Part shown: piece by piece, positions 1 through 7,537 of the stretch
Layout of the letters: each line of letters starts with the position of its first letter
Numbering within the stretch: position 1 is the first letter of the stretch
Source of the DNA: Streptomyces sp. M92
GTDB lineage: Bacteria > Actinomycetota > Actinomycetes > Streptomycetales > Streptomycetaceae
Length of the DNA stretch: 64,000 bases
Direction of reading: 5' to 3'
Assembly: GCF_028473745.1 (NCBI RefSeq)
Contig: NZ_CP101137.1
Location: forward strand, 7,385,501 to 7,449,500
Notes under the pieces: model-generated
What the model saw: only the letters and a program-made list of their open reading frames with translations
The model's database searches: none
What the model was told of the DNA's origin: nothing
Program-made: the position numbers and the translations under genes

Positions 1-842
1 TGCTGCTCACCGCCTTGGTGCAGGGCGGGGTGGCCTGGCCATGGCTGTCGGCACCCTCGCTCGCCCTGTTCACCGCCGGTCTCGTCCTGCTGGCGGCCGT
101 GGTGGTGATCGAGCGCCGCGCGGCGGAGCCGGTCATCCCCGGCTGGGTGTGGCGCCGCCGCACGATCGCCGCGGTGAACCTCGCGCTCGGCGCGCTGGGC
201 GTACTCATGGTGGCGCCGACCGTGTTCCTGCCCACCTACGCCCAGTCGGTGCTGGGCCTGGCGCCCGTGGCGGCCGGTTTCGTCCTGTCCGTGTGGACGC
301 TGAGCTGGCCGGTGTCGGCGGCCCTGAGCCAGCACGTGTACCGCAGGATCGGCTTCCGCGACACGGCGATGCTCGGCATCGGCACCGCCTCCCTGCTCCT
401 GTTCGCCTTCCCCTTCCTCCCCTACCCCGGCGAGGCCTGGCAGCCGACGCTGCTGATGCTGCTGCTCGGCGGCGCGCTCGGCCTGTTCCAGCTGCCGCTC
501 ATCGTCGGCGTCCAGTCGACGGTCGGCTGGGCGGAGCGGGGCACGGCGACCGCGTCCGTGCTCTTCTGCCGCCAGACCGGCCAGACCGTCGGCGCGGCGG
601 CCTTCGGCGCGATCGCCAACGGGGTGCTGGCCGCACGGCTCGGCGGGGCGGGCGGGGGCGGCACCGGGGATCTCGACTCCGTGACCCGGGCGCTGGATTC
701 GGGCACCGCCGGGGAGCCCGTACGGCGGGCGATCGCCGACGCCGTGCACGCGGTCTACCTGGGCGCGGCGGGCGCGGCGGCGCTGGCGTTCCTGGTGCTG
801 CTGCTGGTGGCGCCGCGCCGGTTCCCGGTGCTCCAGGATTGA
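1..842 (+). CDS. MFS transporter, 3' part (DHA2/EmrB-QacA type)
   Basis: This is the C-terminal part of a multidrug-type major facilitator; its 5' end lies left of the window. The frame is open from the first complete codon at position 3 to a TGA at 840-842, about 279 residues. Several hydrophobic helices are visible: the stretch around LAAVVVI, the segment ALGALGVLMVAPTVFLP, a GFVLSVWTLSWPVSAAL helix, a LMLLLGGALGLFQLPL helix, and a C-terminal alanine/leucine-rich helix. The layout of the last six or so helices and the short RRRTIAAVNLALG loop resemble 14-helix DHA2 drug:proton antiporters. Substrate cannot be inferred. Family is fairly sure; subfamily is inference. Confidence 0.85.
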   Translation, partial: LLTALVQGGVAWPWLSAPSLALFTAGLVLLAAVVVIERRAAEPVIPGWVWRRRTIAAVNLALGALGVLMVAPTVFLPTYAQSVLGLAPVAAGFVLSVWTLSWPVSAALSQHVYRRIGFRDTAMLGIGTASLLLFAFPFLPYPGEAWQPTLLMLLLGGALGLFQLPLIVGVQSTVGWAERGTATASVLFCRQTGQTVGAAAFGAIANGVLAARLGGAGGGGTGDLDSVTRALDSGTAGEPVRRAIADAVHAVYLGAAGAAALAFLVLLLVAPRRFPVLQD

Positions 843-1085
843 ACTCGCGGGCCGCCGGACCCGACAAAGGCGCGGGTCAACGCGGGTAACACCCCGAGGG
901 CGGCGCAGCAGGCGCATACCGACCGATCAGTTCGGCCAAAACGCAGCGCCCCACATGACCGGCGAGTAGCGTGCGTGGCCCCCACCCCCACCTCCCTGCG
1001 GTCCGCCCACCGGACCCGAGCCACGCAAGGAGCCCCGGGATGTCCTACGCCCCGTCCCTGTCGTACCCGCACAGTCCGCCACCAG

Positions 1086-1363
1086 GCCGGGCTGCTCAGC
1101 ACCCTCATCGGCGGCTCGCTGGCCGTCCTGCTGCTGATGCCAGGCACCAACCTGGTCTCCGGCTCACCCGTCTCGGCGTTCCCCGACGCCGACTTCAACC
1201 GGTTTCCGTTCACCACGACGGCCTGGTCTCCATCCCCCTGGGCTTCGCCTGCGGCTGGCTGGGCACCATGCTCTCCGGCCGGCGCGAGGCGGAGGAACAG
1301 CGCCGGCACTACGAGGCCGTGGAGGGCTGGATCCTGGCGGGCGCGGTCCGCAGAGGGGAGTGA
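1086..1363 (+). pseudogene. Remnant of a cation/acetate symporter (ActP-like), frameshifted
   Basis: Two reading frames together spell the C-terminus of a sodium:solute symporter of the cation/acetate (ActP) type. The first frame reads HQAGLLSTLIGGSLAVLLL then MPGTNLVSGSPVSAFPDADF and FPFTTT up to about 1220. The second continues GLVSIPLGFACGWLGTMLS and a charged tail EEQRRHYEAVE to a TGA at 1361-1363. Joining them needs one extra G at about 1220, so a 1-bp deletion has broken the gene. Everything upstream of the penultimate helix is missing as well. An ATG at 1040 could start a short unrelated frame over the same DNA, but that product makes no family sense. The remnant is convergent with the coiled-coil gene. 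Confidence 0.7.
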
Positions 1364-1392
1364 CGGCGACGCCGACGGTACGGCGTCACTCC
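1357..1392. terminator. Convergent hairpin over two stop codons
   Basis: An inverted repeat GGAGTGACG (1357-1365) / CGTCACTCC (1384-1392) encloses 18 bases and contains the stop codons of both the symporter remnant and the convergent coiled-coil gene. It has no T-tract, as is common for Streptomyces terminators. Confidence 0.5.
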
Positions 1393-2276
1393 ACCGCCCG
1401 GCCCGTCAGCGCACTGAGGTTGCTGCGCACGGACGCCACATGGGCCTGGAGTTCGTCCCACCGCTCCCCGTGCTCGTGCAGCACCCGCTCCGTCTCGCGG
1501 GCGATCCGCTCCTGACGGGCCCGGGCCCCGGCTACCGTCTCGGACGCCCGGGCCCGGGCCTCCTCCTGCCACCGCACGGCCGTTTCCTCCGCCTCGGCCA
1601 GCTCCGCCCTCGCCTCGGACAGCTCCCGTTCGGCGCGCGCCAAAAGCTCCGCGTGGTGCGCGTCCGCGGCCCGCGACGCCTCCTCCCGCGCACGCTCCTG
1701 CGCCGCCGCCCGCTCGGCGTGCTCCCTGTTCTGCTCGGCCAGCATCCCGGTGGTCCGCCTCCGCATCTCGCGCAGCGCGGCCAGCGCCTGCCCCCTGCCT
1801 GCCTTCACCTCGCGCCGCGCCGCGATCCGCACCTCGTCGGCCTCCGCCCGCGCCGCCTCCAGCCGCTGCCGGTGCCGCTCGTCGGCCTGCGCGCGTACGT
1901 CGTCGGCGTGCGCCTGCGCCGCCTCGCGCACCCCGGCCGCGTACGCCCGCGCGTCGGCCAGCATGCCGTCCGCCTCGGCCCGCGCCCCCTCCCGGACGGC
2001 CTCAGCCTCCTCCTGCCCCAGCCGGAACAGGGACCGCGCCCGCTCCCCGAGCACCTCGTAGTCCTGGGCCGGGAGCCGCGCCACCACCTCCCGCAGCCCC
2101 TCCAGTTCCGTGCCCATCTCCCGGGCGAGCACGGTGAGCCGGGCGGCCCGCTCCCAGGCCGCGTCCCGCTCCTCGCAGAGGGCCGCGGCCAACTCCTCCA
2201 CCTGTTCCGGACGGTAGCCGCGCTCGCGCCCGCGTACGGTCACGAAGCCGTGAGGGGACGCCGATGCGCGGGTCAT
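1386..2276 (-). CDS. DivIVA-like coiled-coil protein ('cellulose-binding protein' family)
   Basis: This 296-residue protein is almost entirely predicted coiled coil, very rich in Ala, Glu and Arg. Its short N-terminal segment FVTVRGRERGYRPEQVEELAAAL resembles the start of DivIVA-like and Scy/FilP-like cytoskeletal proteins. Streptomyces paralogues of this kind are often labelled cellulose-binding protein, a name with little functional basis. A role in polar growth or as an intracellular scaffold is inference. The ATG at 2276 is preferred because an AGGGG sits 8 bases upstream; a GTG at 2285 would overlap that ribosome binding site. It lies alone, downstream of an AT-richer intergenic stretch that presumably holds its promoter. 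Confidence 0.8.
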   Translation of the reverse strand: MTRASASPHGFVTVRGRERGYRPEQVEELAAALCEERDAAWERAARLTVLAREMGTELEGLREVVARLPAQDYEVLGERARSLFRLGQEEAEAVREGARAEADGMLADARAYAAGVREAAQAHADDVRAQADERHRQRLEAARAEADEVRIAARREVKAGRGQALAALREMRRRTTGMLAEQNREHAERAAAQERAREEASRAADAHHAELLARAERELSEARAELAEAEETAVRWQEEARARASETVAGARARQERIARETERVLHEHGERWDELQAHVASVRSNLSALTGRAVE

Positions 2277-2383
2277 GCTCATCACCCCTGTAGGGAAATC
2301 TGCCGCCGTAAATGGACTTAACCGACTTTATGGATCGGATGTAAGCCCTCATAATGCGACACACCGGGCAGCCGTTCGCACGC

Positions 2384-2429
2384 AAAAGGGTGGGACCCGG
2401 TCGCCTCACCGGCCGACCGGGCCCCACCC
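2384..2429 (-). terminator. Rho-independent terminator of the immunity/nuclease operon
   Basis: A 16-bp inverted repeat with one mismatch (arms 2388-2403 and 2414-2429, GGGTGGGaCCCGGTCG-like) is followed on the minus strand by TTTT at 2384-2387. It lies just downstream of the minus-strand gene ending at 2457, so it should end that operon. Confidence 0.75.
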
Positions 2430-2456
2430 CTCACGTACGTCAGCTGCGCCGCGACC

Positions 2457-5123
2457 TCACAGCAGCCCGTCCCACATCTGCTCCAGCAGCACCGACCACC
2501 AGCTCTCCGGCGACCCCAGCGCGGCCGGGTCCAGCGCGGCCAACTGCGCCTGGAAGTCCACCGTCCAGCGGCCCGCCTGCTCCTGGTTCAGACCGAACCT
2601 GAGCCGCCACATCCGGCCCAGCAGCGCCATACAGCGCGCGAACTCCGGCAGCCCCGTGTTCACGAACTGCGGCGCCACCGCAGCACCGCCCGGCCCCGCC
2701 TCCACCGGCACCGCCACGATGGCCGCCGTGCCGTACTGCACACAGACCGCACGCCCGAAGTCACTGCCCACGACCAGGTACGACCCCGCGTCCGGGGCCG
2801 GCTGCACCCCGCGCTCCGCCGCCAGCTCCGCCAGCGTCGGCACCGGCCGCCCCGGCTGGGCCTGCGCCCAGAAGAACGGGCCCATGTCCATCGGCAGCCC
2901 CGCCGCCACCAGCGTGTGCGCCACCACCGGCGGCACACCCTGCCGGGACACCGCCGCCTGCTCGAACCGGAACACACCCGGCCCGAAGGCCCCGGCCAGC
3001 TCCTGCCCGATCGCCTCCGGCGGAACCGGCGGCACCGGCTGCACCTGCGGCAGCGGCGCCCGCACCGGCGCCGGACGGGCCGGCCCGTCGGCCACCTGAT
3101 GCAGCTCGCCCTGGTGCTCCAACAACTGCTGCATGCCCTGCTGCCGGCTCGCGTGATCCGTGCCGTACGGCGCGATGGAGGTGATCCGCGCCTGCGGCCA
3201 CTGCTCCCGGATCATCCGCGCGCAGTAGGCACCCGGCAGCTCGCACGACTCCAGCTCCGTGTGCAGCTCCAGCACCTGGTCCGGCGGCACGTTCATGGCC
3301 CGCAGCTCATGGAAGATCTGCCACTCCGGGTGCGGCGTACCCGGCGCCGAACGCCGGATCAGCTGCTGCTCGGAACCGTCCTGCGCCCGGTAGCGCAGCA
3401 CCGCCTGGTAGCCGGGACCGACGGTCGGCATACCGGCGGGCGGCTGCGGATAGCCGTACGCCGGCGGCGCACCCGGCACCGGCCCACCGGGCGGCGGCAC
3501 CGCGCCGGGCGGCACGGGCTGCGCGGCGCCCGGGGCGCCGGGCACACCCGGAGCACCCGGAGGCGGCGGAGGCGTGCCGGGGCCGCCCACCGGGGGCGCG
3601 GCCAGCACGGTCTGCGCATGGTGCACGGCACCACCCGCGCCACCCGAGGAACCACCCGGCACACCGGGAGCCGCGGGAGGCGGCGGCGTACCGCGACCAC
3701 CCTGCGCACCCGGCACGCCAGGAGCGGCCGGAGGCGGCGGCGTACCAGGACCACCAGCCGCACCCGGAGCGCCCGGAGGACCAGGAGGCGCGGGCGGACC
3801 GGGCGGCTGCGGCGCCCCGCCGCCCGTCCGTCCCGGATCGGCCAGCATCGTGGCGGCATGATGCACGCCACCCGGCGGCGTACCCGGAGCACTCGGCGGA
3901 GGCGGCGTGCCCGGAGCACTCGGCGGAGGCGGCGTACCCGGCCCACCGGGCGCCCCCTGACCGGCCGGCGGCTGCGGCGCGCTCGGCGGAGGCGGCGTCC
4001 CGGGACCACCGCCCGGCCCCTCGGGACCGAGCGACGACACCAACTGCGTCGGCACATACCCACCCGCCGGCGTGGCCGGCCCACCCGGACCACCGGGCGC
4101 CGAAGGCGAAGGCGTGGCCCCCGGACGCGCGCCCGGCACACCCGGGGCACTCGGCGGAGGCGGCGTGGTCGAACCACCGCCGCGACGCGGCGGAGGAGTC
4201 GCCTTGCTGGTCGCGGCATCCGCGATGTCCCCGGCGTCCGGCGCCGGCGGGCGGGCCTGCGGGGCGGACGCCCCCGGGCCGGCCGGCGGCGCACCCGCCC
4301 CCGCGGACGGGGCCGACACGTTCGGGTCGTCGATCGCCGGCGCCAGCGCGGTCGGCGGAAGCTGACTGCCACCCGACATCAGCGCCGTCTTCGCCTCCGG
4401 CGTCGCCGAGGGCGGCGGGGTTCCCCCGTCGACATCACTCAGCGGCGGCGCGAACACCGTCTCCGGCAACGGCACGGAACGGTCCTCACCGGCATCGGCG
4501 TTGGTGTCCGTCCCCGCCCAGGGCGTCGCCCCGGCAGGCGCACCCGGCACGCCGGAGCCACCGGACGCGCCCTCGTCGGCACCGGAAACACCCGCACCGG
4601 CCGCAGGCCATCCCGCACCACTCCCCTGCGCGCCGCCCGAAGCGGCAGGAGCCGCCGAAGCCGCAGCACCCGAACCGGCACCGGCACCGGCACCGGCACT
4701 CGAACCAGCACCCGAACCGGCAGTGTCGAGATCCCCCCGCCGATCCGGAATCCCCAGCTTGTCCGCCGCCTCCTGCAACCACTCCGGCGGACTCAACAAG
4801 AACGACGTCTGATTCAGATCCACCCGCGCCGCAGGCGCCGGCACCGGCTCCGCCGCCTCCTCGGGACGCCCGTACTCCTCCTCGTACCGGCGGATCACCT
4901 CACCCACCGGCAGCGCCGGCCACAGCGTCGCCTCACCACTGTCCCGCGCGATCACCAGCCGCTGAGCGCCCCCGTCCGAACGCGGCCCCTCCGCACGGTC
5001 CTCGGCCCACACCACGAACCCCAGGCCGAACTCCCGCACCCGCACCTCACGGTGCTGATACGCCGGCAGCTCGCCGTTGACCCACTCCTCCGCACGCTCC
5101 TGCGCCTGCGCGAACGTCACCAT
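2457..5123 (-). CDS. Imm35 / Pro-rich linker / XOO_2897-type deaminase / SUKH-4 immunity fusion
   Basis: This 888-residue protein has three globular parts. Residues 1-85 (MVTFAQAQERAEEWVN..., VVWAEDRA, RYEEEYGRPEE) look like the YrhB/Imm35 immunity fold. Residues about 90-570 form a Pro/Gly/Ala linker with repeated GTPPPPSAPG-like units. Residues about 574-680 resemble a polymorphic-toxin nucleic-acid deaminase of the XOO_2897 type. A His-x-Glu motif (H598, E600) and a C627-x6-C634 pair would bind zinc. Residues about 700-888 match SUKH-4 immunity proteins. No signal peptide, RHS/YD repeats or export domain is seen. The start is 7 bases from the stop of the upstream nuclease/SUKH gene, so the two are co-transcribed. 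Domain names come from memory of the toxin-immunity literature; activity is untested. Confidence 0.75.
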   Translation of the reverse strand: MVTFAQAQERAEEWVNGELPAYQHREVRVREFGLGFVVWAEDRAEGPRSDGGAQRLVIARDSGEATLWPALPVGEVIRRYEEEYGRPEEAAEPVPAPAARVDLNQTSFLLSPPEWLQEAADKLGIPDRRGDLDTAGSGAGSSAGAGAGAGSGAAASAAPAASGGAQGSGAGWPAAGAGVSGADEGASGGSGVPGAPAGATPWAGTDTNADAGEDRSVPLPETVFAPPLSDVDGGTPPPSATPEAKTALMSGGSQLPPTALAPAIDDPNVSAPSAGAGAPPAGPGASAPQARPPAPDAGDIADAATSKATPPPRRGGGSTTPPPPSAPGVPGARPGATPSPSAPGGPGGPATPAGGYVPTQLVSSLGPEGPGGGPGTPPPPSAPQPPAGQGAPGGPGTPPPPSAPGTPPPPSAPGTPPGGVHHAATMLADPGRTGGGAPQPPGPPAPPGPPGAPGAAGGPGTPPPPAAPGVPGAQGGRGTPPPPAAPGVPGGSSGGAGGAVHHAQTVLAAPPVGGPGTPPPPPGAPGVPGAPGAAQPVPPGAVPPPGGPVPGAPPAYGYPQPPAGMPTVGPGYQAVLRYRAQDGSEQQLIRRSAPGTPHPEWQIFHELRAMNVPPDQVLELHTELESCELPGAYCARMIREQWPQARITSIAPYGTDHASRQQGMQQLLEHQGELHQVADGPARPAPVRAPLPQVQPVPPVPPEAIGQELAGAFGPGVFRFEQAAVSRQGVPPVVAHTLVAAGLPMDMGPFFWAQAQPGRPVPTLAELAAERGVQPAPDAGSYLVVGSDFGRAVCVQYGTAAIVAVPVEAGPGGAAVAPQFVNTGLPEFARCMALLGRMWRLRFGLNQEQAGRWTVDFQAQLAALDPAALGSPESWWSVLLEQMWDGLL

Positions 5124-5130
5124 CGCCAGC

Positions 5131-6123
5131 TCACTCCCCTACCGACGCCGACACGGGCACCGCACGCGCGAAACCGCCGTCCACCATCAGGTTCGCCACC
5201 GTCTCCAACTCCGGCGGAGAACCCGCCAGCCGCGACAGGAACGCGTCGAAATCCTCACCGCACGGCAGCAGCAACCGCTCCACCCGATCCGCCGGCGCCA
5301 ACGACGGATCCACGTCCCGCACATCGTCGTACGCGCAGAACCACACCGAACCGATCCGCTCGCCCTTCACCTTCACCGCGAGCAGACCACCCTGCACGAA
5401 CGCGACGCCCAGATAGTCCTTCGTCAGATGGTCCCGCAGACACTTGTTCACATACACCAGGTCATTGACCGCCGCCTCCTCACGCACCGTGAAGAACGGC
5501 TGGTCCACCAGCAGCCCCAGCTCCGCGTCCAACGCCGTACCCACCGGCGCACAGCCACCCGCCGCCTTCAGGAACGACCGGTACGCACCCGGCAGCCGGT
5601 ACCCGAGGTCCTCCTCGACCCCCTGCACCTGCTGCTCCGACACCGCCACACCCGACTTCGGCAGCCCGAAGTGCGCCGGACGCGTCTCCTGCAACGGCCG
5701 CGTACCACGCTTGCCCTGGTCCACCGCCGCCGTCGCGATCCCACCGTGGTGCCGCAGCAGCGCCTTCACCTCGACCGGCACCAGCTCCATCCGCCGCGCC
5801 CCCGCCACGTGGTGCCACGTCCAGCCGTGCGGCGTCGCCACCGCCGGCACCGTGTCCCACAGCTCGTGGCCCGACGCCGACAACGCCGCGTTCGCCGAGA
5901 CATAGTCCGTCAACCGCAGTTCGTCGACCCCGAAACCCTCCGGCGGATCGGCGATCTCCGCCACCGCGCGGGCGTACGGCGAGAAGACCGGGTAACCACC
6001 CTCGTCCACCCGTACCCCTCTCGGGTGACGGGCCGCCCGCACCGGATCCGGGAAATGCACGACCTGCCCGGCATAGGCCGCGTTCGGCGGCGCGGCCGCT
6101 TGCCCGAGCCGACCTGTCGTCAT
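5131..6123 (-). CDS. HNH/Endo VII (WHH-like) nuclease domain fused to SUKH (SMI1/KNR4) domain
   Basis: This 330-residue protein joins a toxin-type nuclease fold to an immunity fold. The N-terminal half has FPDPVRAARHPRGVRV, GGYPVFSPYAR and then GWTWHHVAGARRMELVPVEV with W103-H104-H105, M112-E113 and a downstream H125-H126-G-G. That order is the signature of the HNH/Endonuclease VII WHH toxins. Residues about 165-320 (VEEDLGYRLPGAYRSFLKAAGGCAPVG) are a SUKH/SMI1-KNR4 domain, normally the separate antidote of such nucleases. Having both on one chain suggests a self-restrained nuclease or a domesticated immunity protein. It is the first gene of a two-gene operon and is divergent from the YwqJ gene across about 280 bases. 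Confidence 0.75.
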   Translation of the reverse strand: MTTGRLGQAAAPPNAAYAGQVVHFPDPVRAARHPRGVRVDEGGYPVFSPYARAVAEIADPPEGFGVDELRLTDYVSANAALSASGHELWDTVPAVATPHGWTWHHVAGARRMELVPVEVKALLRHHGGIATAAVDQGKRGTRPLQETRPAHFGLPKSGVAVSEQQVQGVEEDLGYRLPGAYRSFLKAAGGCAPVGTALDAELGLLVDQPFFTVREEAAVNDLVYVNKCLRDHLTKDYLGVAFVQGGLLAVKVKGERIGSVWFCAYDDVRDVDPSLAPADRVERLLLPCGEDFDAFLSRLAGSPPELETVANLMVDGGFARAVPVSASVGE

Positions 6124-6142
6124 GGCGGTTGCCCCCTGCGGC

Positions 6143-6180
6143 GTCTGTCTGATCTGCCTGATCTGTCTGTCTGCACTGTC
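6143..6180. repeat. CTG-based short direct repeats ahead of the nuclease/SUKH gene
   Basis: The bases just upstream of the minus-strand ATG at 6123 are an imperfect run of CTGTCTG/CTGATCTG units, unlike the surrounding DNA. It occupies the place of the 5' untranslated region. Function unknown. Confidence 0.45.
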
Positions 6181-6287
6181 TCGTCACCGCACGCGAACGC
6201 GGTGCCGACAGCCTATGCGGTACGACGAGAGGGGTCACCGGCCCGGACCCCACACCCGGCACACCCCCCTCCGCTTCCGTGACCAGA

Positions 6288-6325
6288 CGTCACCCTCCCG
6301 TGACGGAACGCCCATAACCGGGCGT
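6288..6325. promoter_or_regulatory. Two adjacent palindromes in the divergent toxin/immunity promoter region
   Basis: CGTCAC-6 nt-GTGACG (6288-6305) is followed directly by ACGCCC-6 nt-GGGCGT (6308-6325). They lie between the divergent nuclease/SUKH and YwqJ transcription units, the only place in the island where a shared regulator could act. Whether they are operators or RNA hairpins cannot be told from sequence. Confidence 0.4.
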
Positions 6326-6403
6326 GTCACCACGCCCCAGCTTCCGCAGCAGCCACGCGATTTGGCACTCTGTGACCTTCGGGGGGATGTTCAGGAGGGG
6401 AAA

Positions 6404-6940
6404 ATGATCATGAGTGCGACACAGACCGGACCCCACACCGGACGATCCGACGACCCCCGAAGCGGCGACCCCCGCATCGGCTGGAGCAGCGCGGACGCCC
6501 ACCACGCACCCACCCTCCTGCACCGCCGCGACGGCATACTCCCCACCGTCGCCGCCGCCCTCTCCGTCCGCGGCACCACCCTCACCGGCACCCCCACCCG
6601 TGCCGACACACCCCCCGCCCTGCACCACCTCGTACAGGACTTCCTCGACACCCTCACCAGCGGCCAACGCGACCGCTACACCGGCCGCTGCGCCGAAACC
6701 ATCCTCATCTCACGCCACCTCGCCACCGCCGACGCCACCCGCAGCAAACGCGCCTCCCGCAAACCCATGACCAACGGCGAAGCCCGCAAAGCACTCAAAC
6801 ACGCCAAACTCACCACCCGCCGCATCCGCGAAGACGGCGACCCCCTCCACGGCAGCTTCGCCACCCCCTGCCGCGCCTGCACCGCCCTCAGCGCCCACTT
6901 CGGCGTCCGCATCGTCGACCCCACCACCGACGACACCTGA
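6404..6940 (+). CDS. YwqJ-type putative deaminase
   Basis: This 178-residue protein has the zinc-deaminase core of the YwqJ family, known from polymorphic toxin systems. It carries RYTGRCAETILISRHL with C96-x-E98 in place of the usual His-x-Glu, and ATPCRACTALSAHFGV with P155-C156-x2-C159. Together C96, C156 and C159 would hold zinc, with E98 as proton shuttle. The first 70 residues are low-complexity and could be a linker, but no export or RHS module precedes the core. AGGAGG-like bases end at 6400, so the ATG at 6404 is preferred; ATG 6410 is possible. The next gene, 82 bases downstream, is a SUKH-3 protein and so the probable antidote. Third positions are almost all C. Confidence 0.75.
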   Translation: MIMSATQTGPHTGRSDDPRSGDPRIGWSSADAHHAPTLLHRRDGILPTVAAALSVRGTTLTGTPTRADTPPALHHLVQDFLDTLTSGQRDRYTGRCAETILISRHLATADATRSKRASRKPMTNGEARKALKHAKLTTRRIREDGDPLHGSFATPCRACTALSAHFGVRIVDPTTDDT

Positions 6941-7022
6941 CCCCGACGCCCAGCAGCCCGGCAACGGGACGCCCGGACGACCACACCCGCGCCGCACCAC
7001 ACCCGAAACGAACCAAGGGCAG

Positions 7023-7517
7023 ATGCAAGCCGACCGCACCTCCACCACCCGCTTCCCCGTCCCCGTCGACGCCGCCCTCCGCGACGCCGGCTGGCAACCC
7101 GGACGCTGGGACATCAAACAGGCCGAAATCTGGGCCGACACCCTCCGCGAACACACCTCACCCGCAGGACACCGCCACACCGTCTTCCCCGCCGCCGTAG
7201 AAGCCTGGGCCGAATTCGGCGGCCTCCACATCACCCCCGCCGGCCCCGGCCGCCACATCGCCCCCGCCACCCTCCACCTCGACCCCCTCCACGGCCTCCA
7301 CATGGCCCGCACCCTCGGCGACCTCGGCCGCGCCCTCGACACCCAGGCCTGCCCCCTCGGCACCGAAACCGACAGCCAGGCCCTCCTCGCCATCGACACC
7401 GAAGGCCGCGTCTACGCCCTCGACCACACCGGCGACTGGTACCTCGGCCCCGACATCGACCAGGCCCTCGCCACCCTCGTCGCCGGCACCCGGCCCACCC
7501 GCCTCACCACCGGCTGA
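7023..7517 (+). CDS. SUKH-3 family immunity protein
   Basis: This 164-residue protein matches the SUKH-3 immunity family in pattern. An N-terminal FPVPVDAALRDAGWQPGRW is followed by a spaced VFPAAVEAWAEFGGLHI core, then HLDPLHG and a C-terminal ALLAIDTEGRVYALDHTGDWYLGPD segment. SUKH proteins neutralise nuclease and deaminase toxins by direct binding; here the likely partner is the YwqJ-type deaminase just upstream in the same operon. AAGGG before the ATG serves as a weak ribosome binding site. It is a free-standing SUKH domain, in contrast to the two fused versions on the other side of the divergent promoter. Confidence 0.75.
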   Translation: MQADRTSTTRFPVPVDAALRDAGWQPGRWDIKQAEIWADTLREHTSPAGHRHTVFPAAVEAWAEFGGLHITPAGPGRHIAPATLHLDPLHGLHMARTLGDLGRALDTQACPLGTETDSQALLAIDTEGRVYALDHTGDWYLGPDIDQALATLVAGTRPTRLTTG

Positions 7518-7537
7518 CCACCCCGCACAGCCCGCCA

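Noticed and set aside
3490..4220. Tandem DNA repeats in the Pro-rich region
   Set aside because: They encode the linker of the 888-residue protein and need no separate mobile-element explanation.
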